Below, one piece after another: positions 17,568-25,405 of a stretch of DNA of 59,893 bases (the stretch's first letter is position 1; every line of letters starts with the position of its first letter). A model generated the notes under the pieces. It ran no database searches and was not told where the DNA came from. It saw nothing but the letters and a program-made list of their open reading frames with translations. The stretch lies in NCBI GenBank assembly GCA_017625675.1, contig JAGAKK010000058.1, positions 1 through 59,893 on the forward strand, in the 5' to 3' direction. Position numbers and translations under genes: made by a program. The stretch is from Clostridia bacterium (lineage in GTDB: Bacteria; Bacillota; Clostridia; UBA1212).

Positions 17568-17570
17568 CGT

Positions 17571-18074
17571 TTACTCTCCTTTGCATACGGTGAGAATACA
17601 AAAAACCATAATTCCTTCGCCCTTGCCAAAGGCGGTGAGGCCTTCTCCCGTGGTGGCGGTAATGCCTACGCAATCAGGAGAAATTCCCAGCAAGCCTCCT
17701 ATGCTCTTTCTCATCTCGTCAACCTTTGGCGAGATTTTGGGGCGCAGGCACTCCATTGTAATGGAGAGGTGGGAAATTGTCATATTTTTTTCTTTAAGGT
17801 CCCCAAGGGCAACCTTAAGATATTCTGCAGAATCGGTAATGCCGCTTTTACACATCTCGTCTGCCGGCTTTCCTAAAATGTTGCGGCAGGTGACGCCTGA
17901 CACCGCGTTGGTGATAGAGTGGAGAACCACGTCTCCGTCGCTGTTGGCCCTCATTCCGGGGTAGCCCTCGAAAACAACTCCGCCTAAGATCAGGGGCTTT
18001 CCGTTGCTTTCCTCAAAGGCGTGGGAATCCTGGCCAATGGAAACTTTTACATTATCGTAGGAAGGAATTTGCAT
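17571..18074 (-). CDS. ispF: IspF (MEcPP synthase)-like protein with altered motifs
   Basis: A 167-residue protein of the 2-C-methyl-D-erythritol 2,4-cyclodiphosphate synthase family in the MEP isoprenoid pathway. The zinc ligands are present in GQDSHAF (D, H) and DVVLHS (H), with SDGDV and TTGEGL...GKGEGI. The normally conserved DIG..FPD segment instead reads NILGKPAD, so the conserved aspartate is Asn, and TDALLGA becomes TNAVSGV. Function is probable but the protein is divergent. No ispD or ispE is in the window. Confidence 0.78.
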   Translation of the reverse strand: MQIPSYDNVKVSIGQDSHAFEESNGKPLILGGVVFEGYPGMRANSDGDVVLHSITNAVSGVTCRNILGKPADEMCKSGITDSAEYLKVALGDLKEKNMTISHLSITMECLRPKISPKVDEMRKSIGGLLGISPDCVGITATTGEGLTAFGKGEGIMVFCILTVCKGE

Positions 18075-18113
18075 AATACGTCACTCCTTAATTGTTGTTA
18101 TTTTATTGAAATT

Positions 18114-18899
18114 TTATATTATTGAAAAACGCAATAAAACGTTTTCGGGAAGATTTTTCTCATAACGAAGAGGATTTTCCTCGCTTTTTCCTCGCGGCGC
18201 AAGCATAATGCAATTACAATCCAAGGGGTTACACACCAAGGGGTATATATTTCCGTGAATATCCGAAAGGGCGGGGGCAAGATCTCCCTGCTTTCCGCAA
18301 CGGCCGCAATGATAGCCCTCTTTTTCAGCCGCAAAGCAGTGCTCGCTACGCATCACTATAATATTATGACCCGTACATATCTCTGCCGTCAAGCCCTGAG
18401 GGAATTTTCCGGCAAGGGCAAGCTGTGCTTCAATATCAAGCTCCGGAAGCAGGGCAATACTTTCAAAGCTTTTTGAAAAGTATGCTGCGGTTTCCCTGTT
18501 CGTAACGTTAAGGGAATAATCTCCGTGCATTTTAGGGAGCTTTGTACCTGTTTTTTCTGAAAGCTCTTTTATTATTTCACTGTCGCCAATGTTCCCCAAA
18601 AGAAAACCGTCTGAAAGCTTTGTGAGGTTTTCGTAGTTCTTTTTGAAAGCCTCAGCGGCCTTTCCGCGCATTATATAGGGCAGGGCGATAATGATTTTTG
18701 TGTTGTTTTGTCGTGTTTTGTCAATAAACGTGGTGATTTCGCTGCTTTTGTCGGAAAGTGAAACGATAAGCGGAAGAGCGGGTAAATATATTACCTCGGG
18801 GGTTTTCACCTTGCCGCTTGCGGAGTGCTTTCCCTGACAAAATGCTACAAAATCAGACAATTTATAAAAATACAATGAAATTCTCGGCGCCTTTGACAT
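18114..18899 (-). CDS. C-terminal half of a split U32-family protein
   Basis: A 261-residue protein resembling the C-terminal unit of long U32 'peptidase' proteins: LPKMHGDYSLNVTN, then a cysteine-bearing MRSEHC....CGRCG, and a late LDCNCI. It begins with a TAATG overlap on the stop of the upstream U32 gene, so the two are translated as a coupled pair. In many Clostridia these parts occur as a single chain of about 800 residues. The cysteines could bind a metal or an Fe-S cluster, as in U32 RNA-modification enzymes. Confidence 0.7.
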   Translation of the reverse strand: MSKAPRISLYFYKLSDFVAFCQGKHSASGKVKTPEVIYLPALPLIVSLSDKSSEITTFIDKTRQNNTKIIIALPYIMRGKAAEAFKKNYENLTKLSDGFLLGNIGDSEIIKELSEKTGTKLPKMHGDYSLNVTNRETAAYFSKSFESIALLPELDIEAQLALAGKFPQGLTAEICTGHNIIVMRSEHCFAAEKEGYHCGRCGKQGDLAPALSDIHGNIYPLVCNPLDCNCIMLAPRGKSEENPLRYEKNLPENVLLRFSII

Positions 18900-20482
18900 T
18901 AACGGGACACCTCCGTTCTCTTCTGTATCATCATTTCCGTTGCCTCTCGCCTTAGCGCCTTGAGGCTGCTGAAGCCTATAAAAACGCCGTCCTCAATGTG
19001 GCAGGAAAACTCTTCTATATAAAAAGGAGTGCCCCCGAATGCGGTGAGCTTTTCCTCTGCGGTTTTTGCGTCAAGGCTTTTTCCCTCTGCGGCAACGCCC
19101 TTTTCCTGAGTCAAGGCGGAAACACAGCGGTTTTCATTATCGGTAAGGGTTAAAACACCCTGTTCCCCTTTCTTTAAGGAAAAATATGCCGTAAGAGGAA
19201 CTTTTTTCAGCTCTGCATCAGGCGCAAGACATTTGCGAAGCTCCGTGTAAAGCTCTTCGTCATAGGTTTTGTAAAATCCGCGGTTGTTCCCTGTGAAAAA
19301 GGGAGGCTTGCCTGCAATGGTAAGCTTCTTTGTGTCGGGTCTTGTTCCCTTTGAAATAACGTTTATCACACCGCCGGCTTTTTCCTCTGCGTCATAAGGC
19401 GTACTGCCTCTCTTCGGAGGTGCATCAAAGGTAATTCCGTCACCTTTTTTCAGCGTTATCGTAGGTCTGACCTCTATTTCATAAAGGCTGACCGGGCCGT
19501 TGACCTTTTTCGGAAGGTCTGTGGCAACGCCTGCGGCAAGACCCGTTTTCCCCGGTGTCTTTTCCGTAACGGAGGCAAGGGGCATTTTCCCCAGCTGGTG
19601 ACCGCTGCAAAAACCGCCTCTGCTGAATACAACGGTAAGCTTTTCAATATCCTCGCGGGCAAGGCTCCCGGGGTCGTCAATTATTTTTCTGTAAACGCCG
19701 GTAACCGCCGCCGCATACTCCGGAGATTTCAGCCTTCCCTCAATTTTCAGTGAAGAAACCCCTGTGGCAACAAGCTTTTCCATATACTCCAGAGAGCAAA
19801 GGTCTGCAGGACTCAGAATGTATTTATAATCGTCTTTGCAAGGTTCCGTTCCGCGGGCTCTTGCGTATTTAAGACGGCAAGGCTGAGCGCAGGTTCCTCT
19901 GTTTCCGCTTCGTCCGGTGGTAAACTTGCTGAGCATACATTGTCCCGAATAAGACATACAAAGAGCGCCGTGACAAAAGGCCTCGGTGTCGATAATGCCG
20001 CTTTGGGAGAGTTCTGCAATTTCCTCCAATGGCAATTCTCTGGCAAGAACCGCTCTCTGAAAGCCCAGCGCACGCATTTTTTTCATACCCTCAATATTGT
20101 AAACGGTGGCCTGGGTGCTGGCGTGAAGCTCCGCCTTTACATTGCCGGCAAGTCGCGTAGCGAGGCCAAGGTCCTGAACGATAAAGGCGTCTGCCCCCAG
20201 AGCATCGGCGCTTTTCGCAAGGTCAACGGCCTTGTCAATTTCGTCGTCGTATAAAAGGGTGTTCAGCGTAATATGTATCTTTGCGCCCCTAAGGTGGGCG
20301 TAGTCAAGCCACTTTTTCAGAGAATCAAGGGTAAAATTCTCCGCAGAGGCTCTTGCATTAAACGTTGAAAGCCCCAGATATACAGCATCTGCTCCGTTTT
20401 GCACGGCGGCAACAAGGGCATCCGCGCTTCCGGCAGGCGCTAACAACTCCGGGACCTTTTTTTTATCATTAAAACTTTTCAT
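18899..20482 (-). CDS. U32-family protein (peptidase/tRNA-rRNA hydroxylation type), N-terminal part
   Basis: A 527-residue protein with the U32 core: PELLAPAGSADALVAAVQNG, ADAVYLGLSTFNARA, ELHASTQATVYN, then EAFCHGALCMSYSGQCMLS and the cysteine motif GTCAQPCR. After about residue 290 comes a DUF3656-like region. The family includes collagenase-like annotations and TrhP/RlhA RNA-hydroxylation proteins; the latter role is more likely for housekeeping copies. The ATG at 20482 or a TTG at 20497 could be the start. It is followed directly (TAATG) by its C-terminal partner. Confidence 0.85.
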   Translation of the reverse strand: MKSFNDKKKVPELLAPAGSADALVAAVQNGADAVYLGLSTFNARASAENFTLDSLKKWLDYAHLRGAKIHITLNTLLYDDEIDKAVDLAKSADALGADAFIVQDLGLATRLAGNVKAELHASTQATVYNIEGMKKMRALGFQRAVLARELPLEEIAELSQSGIIDTEAFCHGALCMSYSGQCMLSKFTTGRSGNRGTCAQPCRLKYARARGTEPCKDDYKYILSPADLCSLEYMEKLVATGVSSLKIEGRLKSPEYAAAVTGVYRKIIDDPGSLAREDIEKLTVVFSRGGFCSGHQLGKMPLASVTEKTPGKTGLAAGVATDLPKKVNGPVSLYEIEVRPTITLKKGDGITFDAPPKRGSTPYDAEEKAGGVINVISKGTRPDTKKLTIAGKPPFFTGNNRGFYKTYDEELYTELRKCLAPDAELKKVPLTAYFSLKKGEQGVLTLTDNENRCVSALTQEKGVAAEGKSLDAKTAEEKLTAFGGTPFYIEEFSCHIEDGVFIGFSSLKALRREATEMMIQKRTEVSR

Positions 20483-20523
20483 AGAATCACTGTTCAAATA
20501 TTCTCGTTATTTTTATTAATTCC

Positions 20524-20892
20524 TCAGAGCTTGGCCTGCAACTTGAAGATCTCAGCTTTCAGTCTGTCGATTTCAGCTTCAAGAGCGCTGATCTGCTCCA
20601 TATACTCTTTATTCTCTGCAGAAACCTTGTCAAATTCCTGCATAAGTCTTTCGGCATCTGCTTTCATGCTGTTAAACTGCTTCTGCGTCTTAAAAAGCTC
20701 GTCGGTGGTGCCGATAGCAAGCATTGCAAGTGTGGTGGCATCCGGCAAATGCATTCCTGTACGATTTTTAGAATCACGTATTCTGGTATTGATATAATAT
20801 TCGACTTTATTGATGTATTCCTCTGACTCATCGGTAATGATGGGATAATTATTTCCGTTAATATTAATAGTATATCTCTTTTTCTCGCTCAT
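20524..20892 (-). CDS. zapA: ZapA cell-division protein
   Basis: A 122-residue ZapA with the N-terminal head (KKRYTININGNNYPIITDES, YINKVEYYINTRIRD) and a C-terminal coiled coil. It stabilises FtsZ filaments. The start at 20892 follows GGAGG at the right distance; the frame extends 10 codons further upstream but without a comparable site. It is the first gene of a zapA-U32-U32-ispF-GtrII-like operon. In Firmicutes zapA is commonly next to a U32 gene. Confidence 0.9.
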   Translation of the reverse strand: MSEKKRYTININGNNYPIITDESEEYINKVEYYINTRIRDSKNRTGMHLPDATTLAMLAIGTTDELFKTQKQFNSMKADAERLMQEFDKVSAENKEYMEQISALEAEIDRLKAEIFKLQAKL

Positions 20893-21010
20893 CTTAAATT
20901 CCTCCGTATATTTCCTGGGCAATTTTTCAGCAATTTCTCAACAACTTCATAACTTATATTACCTATAATACCAAAAAAATATCCTTTTGTACAGAAGAAT
21001 TTACAAGGGC

Positions 21011-21039
21011 GGAGCCACGGCGTCTGACGCTGTGGCTCC
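21011..21039. terminator. Strong hairpin between zapA promoter region and a lipoprotein gene
   Basis: GGAGCCAC-g-GCGT pairs with ACGC-t-GTGGCTCC around a 3-base loop. Neither side has a clear T-run and the hairpin lies between two divergent genes, so it may be an insulating or regulatory structure rather than a terminator. Confidence 0.4.
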
Positions 21040-21050
21040 ACCCCTGTGAT

Positions 21051-21080
21051 TTGACAAAGACCTTAAGTATAGGATAAAAT
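21051..21080 (+). promoter_or_regulatory. Promoter of the lipoprotein gene
   Basis: TTGACA (21051-21056), an 18-base spacer and TAAAAT (21075-21080), about 30 bases before the ATG at 21110. Confidence 0.7.
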
Positions 21081-21109
21081 ACAGGCACACATATTCGTGA
21101 GGTGAAATT

Positions 21110-21826
21110 ATGAAAAAGTTATTTTCGATAATTCTTGTTGTTGTTACCTTGGCAGGTTTAGTAGCTTGCCGCGGAATTCCTTTTTTTATGGTGAAGGAGC
21201 AAGCGTTTAAATATGATGATGAAAAGGCATCTGCCCTCAGGGAAGCAGTGGGGAAGATTGATTGCACAGACAAAGTGTTCTTGACTATTGAAGACACGAA
21301 AAATTCCTTTGAGAATGCTATGCTCTACGTTAACGGCGAGGACGTTGACTTTTATGAATACGACGGAGGCAGCGAAAAAAAGGCTTATCGTAACGGAGTA
21401 TTTTACAATTATGATGAAACTGCGGAGCTGTTGCAAAAAGAGGAAAAAACTTTCAACACAGATTCTTATGAGATCACGCTGAAGTTTGGATACAGCCTTC
21501 TGAAGACCTTGGTTGAACAGGATGCAAAAGAATTTAAAGTTGACTCTGCGACCTCAACAATTTTAGAGAAAAAAGATGCGGTTTTCGTACACATTGTGCC
21601 TGAGGATAAAAACAAAATGCTTGATGAAATACGAAAAACCACAGGGCCGATATCCTCAGATCTGAAAGTAATTTTTACTTATGATGACGGCAATTTTTCT
21701 GAAATAATGTTATCGTGGATAGCAGGGAGCAAGGTCTATAAGGTTTCTTTTCTGGTGGATGAGCTTCCGGGAGAAATAGAGTATGCAATTGACTCATTGC
21801 CTATTGACACCGCAAGCGGCAAGTAA
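21110..21826 (+). CDS. Secreted lipoprotein of unknown function
   Basis: A 238-residue protein with a lipoprotein signal: a positively charged start (MKK), a hydrophobic core and a lipobox ending LVAC at residues 17-20. The rest alternates beta-like segments (YVNGEDVDFYEYDGGSEK, EITLKFGYSLLKTLV, DLKVIFTYDDGNFSEIMLSW), reminiscent of LolA/LppX-type folds, but I do not recognise a family. It is followed 44 bases later by the SGNH hydrolase with its own ribosome binding site, so the two may be co-transcribed. Confidence 0.75.
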   Translation: MKKLFSIILVVVTLAGLVACRGIPFFMVKEQAFKYDDEKASALREAVGKIDCTDKVFLTIEDTKNSFENAMLYVNGEDVDFYEYDGGSEKKAYRNGVFYNYDETAELLQKEEKTFNTDSYEITLKFGYSLLKTLVEQDAKEFKVDSATSTILEKKDAVFVHIVPEDKNKMLDEIRKTTGPISSDLKVIFTYDDGNFSEIMLSWIAGSKVYKVSFLVDELPGEIEYAIDSLPIDTASGK

Positions 21827-21870
21827 TATAATCTTCGAAGAATTAAAACAATTTTGCGAGGTGCAGAAAA

Positions 21871-22539
21871 ATGATTTTTAAAGATCTTGATTGTATAGTT
21901 TTCGCAGGCGACTCTGTTACCGATATGGGAAGCGCTCAGCCTGTTGGCGAAAGCTTTTTTGATAACCTGGGCCACGGCTACGTACGTATGGTGGACAATC
22001 TGTTGTCGGCCGTTTACCCTGAAGTCAGAATCCGTGTTGTAAATGCGGGCATCAGCGGCAATACCAGCGCAGACCTTCTGGCAAGACTTGACAGAGACGT
22101 GCTTGTATTCCACCCTCAATACGTTTCTATTTGTATTGGCATCAACGACGTATGGCGTCAGTTTGACAGCCCCTACAATCCTACCTGCAGCGTTACTCTT
22201 GAAAATTATGAGGCAAACCTCAGAAAAATCATTGAAAAATGCAAGGAGCAGGGCGTTAAGGGAATCTTCATGTTGACACCTTACTATATGGAGCCCAACC
22301 GTCAGGACCCTATGAGAGCCAGAATGGACGAGTACGTGGCAGTATGCAAGCGTCTTGCAGAGGAGTACGGCTGCGAGCTGGTTGACTTCCAGAAATTGTA
22401 TGAGGAATATTTCTCAGTTTGCCATTCAAGCATCATTGCCTGGGACAGAGTTCATCCCAACGAGAAGGGCGCAACCCTTATGGCAAGAGAGTTCCTGAAG
22501 CATTGTGACTTTGATTTCAACCACGATTTCAAGAAATAA
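21871..22539 (+). CDS. SGNH/GDSL-family hydrolase
   Basis: A 222-residue cytoplasmic (no signal peptide) esterase of the SGNH fold. Block I is FAGDSVTDMG (nucleophile Ser), block II NAGISGNTS, block III GINDVW (Asn) and block V DRVHPNEKG (Asp, His). Such enzymes deacetylate sugars or cleave acyl esters. It could remove acetyl groups from imported oligosaccharides, given the carbohydrate genes nearby, but no substrate can be read from sequence. Confidence 0.9.
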   Translation: MIFKDLDCIVFAGDSVTDMGSAQPVGESFFDNLGHGYVRMVDNLLSAVYPEVRIRVVNAGISGNTSADLLARLDRDVLVFHPQYVSICIGINDVWRQFDSPYNPTCSVTLENYEANLRKIIEKCKEQGVKGIFMLTPYYMEPNRQDPMRARMDEYVAVCKRLAEEYGCELVDFQKLYEEYFSVCHSSIIAWDRVHPNEKGATLMAREFLKHCDFDFNHDFKK

Positions 22540-22577
22540 AAAGCTAATGAAAATTTAATTGTACATAATCTTCAATG

Positions 22578-22622
22578 AAAAAACGGACCTTGGTATTTTG
22601 AAATATCAAGGTCCGAGCTTTT
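22578..22622. terminator. Bidirectional terminator between convergent genes
   Basis: CGGACCTTG (22584-22592) pairs with CAAGGTCCG (22607-22615), flanked by an A-run on the left and a T-run on the right, so it works for both the SGNH gene and the dockerin protein gene. Confidence 0.9.
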
Positions 22623-22659
22623 TTATTCAATTATTTTCCGGCAATATCCTTCTTCGTTA

Positions 22660-25182
22660 TCAAGGCGACAACGTAATCGAGCGGATAAGCACGGAGTCGT
22701 TGGCCTGACAGACGTTCATATAGTCAAAGCGGAAGCAGTTGATTCTGCCTGTCCAGAAGGAAAGGTTCTCAAGGGAAACTGTCACAGTGTTCCAGCTGTC
22801 GCCCTTTACGTAAGAGCCTGTTACCGACATACCGCCTGTTGGTATGGTAACATTGCCTGTACAGAGGAATATCTCAAAGGAGTAGTCTGTATTTTTGTTC
22901 TTCTTAGGCACCATATACTCAATCGTCATGGTCTTATAATTCTGGGCATAAAGTTGTCCGAACTGAGTAAAGTCGATATATGCCTGCACGTCGTCTGCAC
23001 TGGTGGCAGTAAGTTTAACAGCAGTCTTTGCTTTCTCGTAGGCAACCTTAGTGTTGTTCAGTGCCGTGATAAGTGAAGCGTTGGCCTCTGTGGTAAAGTC
23101 AATGGTGAAGGGCTCGCTAACGGCATCCTCAATTCTTATTGACGTGTAGTTCTCGTGGAGTGATGCATTATCGGCAAAATCCTTGTTCTCGCCGAAGGTG
23201 TTGCGGATCTCGTTAACGGAACCTGTGGTGATAAGGTAGCTGTACTCAATTGCGTCGTAGGAAACCATTTTCATAACGTTAATGGGGGCTACGTAATTGC
23301 AAGCGCCGTTGGCAGGGTCCTTGGAGGCATTGTAGGAGAACTTTCCTGCAAACCATCTGTCAACGTTGGGAACGTAGAGTCCGATACCGTAGTCAACGTT
23401 TGAGTTTGTCCAGGAACACCAGGTTTCTGTATTGCTCTTTCTGATAGGAATGATACAGTCAGAAGAGTATGCAGGGTCACCCCAGAACTGGAGGTCATCT
23501 CTGTATGAAAGGGTGTCGTCTGTCCAGCCGCTAAAGCCGTCGTACCAGGTAAATCTGTCAAGGTAGCTTACCGTGTAGAAAGCAGGAAGCTCCTGATCGG
23601 TATAGTGGTGCTCCCAGCCGGAGAAGTCAACGAAACGGTTGTCAGTTCTGATGTAGTCAGAGTAGAGCGTGTAGCTGTTCTCCATGTAGGTAGGAGTAAT
23701 CTGTCCGTCCAAAGACCAGTCCTGAGGCTGTGATTTAATGTAAACGGAGAAGTCTGTTACAACCACGTCAATGATTCTGCTGTGATTTCCGTATTGGTCA
23801 CCGCCCTGTACGGGGTTAAATACCCATGTGGAGTTGTTATAGAATCCGGGGGTATACTCCTCGTTTCCTACCGTTCCGTAATATGACTGCTGGATAAGTC
23901 TTCCGGTGTCCGCCTGATTTACAAGATTTGTAAGACCTTCCACAGGAGTTCTGACGTCCTCAATGTAATTGATTCCGCCGCCCCAGAGAAGTCGTACGCC
24001 CAGCTTGAAGCGGTTGTTCTTGATATAGTACGTATCATCACTGTAAACAGTATATTTTTCAGTCAGAACGTCGCAGAGCTTGAAAGTAGCATTAACGTCC
24101 TCGCAGGTTGAGAAAGTGATTTTTTCAACGTCTGTGCCGGTCGTTCCGGTGAGGTAATTTTCGGTAAGGCAATAGAAACTGTCCGTTCCTGCTTCAAGGA
24201 AAAAGCTATCGTTCTTTTCTTCGCCGTTTTCCGTATACGTGATGGTGCCTTCAAGGGGCTGGTCGGATACGTAATAGAGGGCAAAACGGTTGAACTCGTC
24301 GCTGTAAGCGCCCTCGTCAAAGGTTACGGTGAAGCCGTCGTTAATGGTAAAGGCGCCGTTGCTGCAAGCGCTGTAGCCTGTGGCTGTGTAGTTAAGTCCT
24401 TCGTCTGTGGAAACAGTTGCGGTGTTTCCGCTGGTGCTTGAAGTGGCTGAAGTGCTGAAGGTTGCGGTTTGCTTAGTCGCCACAACGATATCTTCGTCTG
24501 CAGGCACGTCAATAGGTTCTTCCAGGGGTTGCTCGATGATGGCGTTAGGGAAGGTTGTCGCAGTGCCGGCGTTGAATTTTTTGATGTTAGAAAGATCAAT
24601 TCCGTTAATTTCGGTAGAACTCATACCACTGACGTTAGCAACAATTTTAGCGCTGTCTGATAACGTTACTGTTCCTGCGTTGTATTTTTTTACAAGTGCC
24701 AAATCGATACCGTTAATAACGCCGTTAAGATTCACGTCACCCAAAAGCTCCATTGTCGCTTTTACAGTAACATCACTTTCGGGCATAGTGAAGGAAGCGG
24801 TGCGGTATGCGCCGGTAACAGTTTTAGATATAGAAAGACCGCTGACACTGTTTCCGTTTGCATCAACTACGTCAAGACCCGTGCAGATAGAAGCTGCTCC
24901 GCTTTCCGTAGCAAGGTACAAAATCTGCAAGGACATAGCAGTGCCGCTCTTTGCCGTTTTTCCTACAGCCATTTCCGTGGTCATGTCAATGACTTGTCCT
25001 GCGCCGTGGCCGTTTTCGTCAAAGGAAACGTTAATATTATAACCGGTTGCTGCGGCATTGGCCGTCAAGCTTGAGTTTTCTTCGACATTGGGTATTCCAA
25101 ATATTGAAAATACCGTTAATATCGCAAGAAGACACAGCACTCCCTTGGTGGCAAGATGCTTTGCCTTTTTCTTCATATTCAT
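22660..25182 (-). CDS. Large secreted protein with internal dockerin-like module
   Basis: An 840-residue exported protein. After the signal peptide (about 1-44) comes a beta-rich domain ending FTMPESDVTVKATM. A dockerin-like pair of calcium-loop repeats follows at about 149-206 (DVNLNGVINGIDLALVKKY is canonical; the second, ending INGIDLSNIKKF, is degenerate). Then comes a 600-residue catalytic-looking region with GVRLLWGGGINYI, NQADTGRLIQQSYYG, NPVQGGD and WGDPAY. The C-terminal 130 residues look like a carbohydrate-binding beta-sandwich. The large region is shared at high identity with the next gene but belongs to no family I can name. Attachment to a cohesin scaffold is inferred. Confidence 0.8.
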   Translation of the reverse strand: MNMKKKAKHLATKGVLCLLAILTVFSIFGIPNVEENSSLTANAAATGYNINVSFDENGHGAGQVIDMTTEMAVGKTAKSGTAMSLQILYLATESGAASICTGLDVVDANGNSVSGLSISKTVTGAYRTASFTMPESDVTVKATMELLGDVNLNGVINGIDLALVKKYNAGTVTLSDSAKIVANVSGMSSTEINGIDLSNIKKFNAGTATTFPNAIIEQPLEEPIDVPADEDIVVATKQTATFSTSATSSTSGNTATVSTDEGLNYTATGYSACSNGAFTINDGFTVTFDEGAYSDEFNRFALYYVSDQPLEGTITYTENGEEKNDSFFLEAGTDSFYCLTENYLTGTTGTDVEKITFSTCEDVNATFKLCDVLTEKYTVYSDDTYYIKNNRFKLGVRLLWGGGINYIEDVRTPVEGLTNLVNQADTGRLIQQSYYGTVGNEEYTPGFYNNSTWVFNPVQGGDQYGNHSRIIDVVVTDFSVYIKSQPQDWSLDGQITPTYMENSYTLYSDYIRTDNRFVDFSGWEHHYTDQELPAFYTVSYLDRFTWYDGFSGWTDDTLSYRDDLQFWGDPAYSSDCIIPIRKSNTETWCSWTNSNVDYGIGLYVPNVDRWFAGKFSYNASKDPANGACNYVAPINVMKMVSYDAIEYSYLITTGSVNEIRNTFGENKDFADNASLHENYTSIRIEDAVSEPFTIDFTTEANASLITALNNTKVAYEKAKTAVKLTATSADDVQAYIDFTQFGQLYAQNYKTMTIEYMVPKKNKNTDYSFEIFLCTGNVTIPTGGMSVTGSYVKGDSWNTVTVSLENLSFWTGRINCFRFDYMNVCQANDSVLIRSITLSP

Positions 25183-25280
25183 TGTTTTACCTGCTTTCCG
25201 TGTGGATTCAAGATATTTTACTTAAAATTATACAACATTTTTTTACCTATATCAAGACTTTTTTTGAAACTTGCACCAGG

Positions 25281-25358
25281 GGGTTGCACCGGTTGTCTGT
25301 CCCCCCGGTGCAACCCTATTGAAAGAAAAACCCGGGAACGCAAATTTTTGCGTCCCCG
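25281..25358. terminator. Two adjacent strong hairpins between the secreted paralogues
   Basis: The first is GGGTTGCACCGG (25281-25292) with CCGGTGCAACCC (25305-25316), a perfect 12-base stem. The second is CCGGG-a-ACGCAAA with TTTGCGT-c-CCCGG (25332-25358). T-runs are poor, so they may be processing or stability structures as well as terminators. Confidence 0.55.
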
Positions 25359-25405
25359 GTCCCCGGATGAAATTATAATTTTTAAATTTAAATTATATTA
25401 AACAA

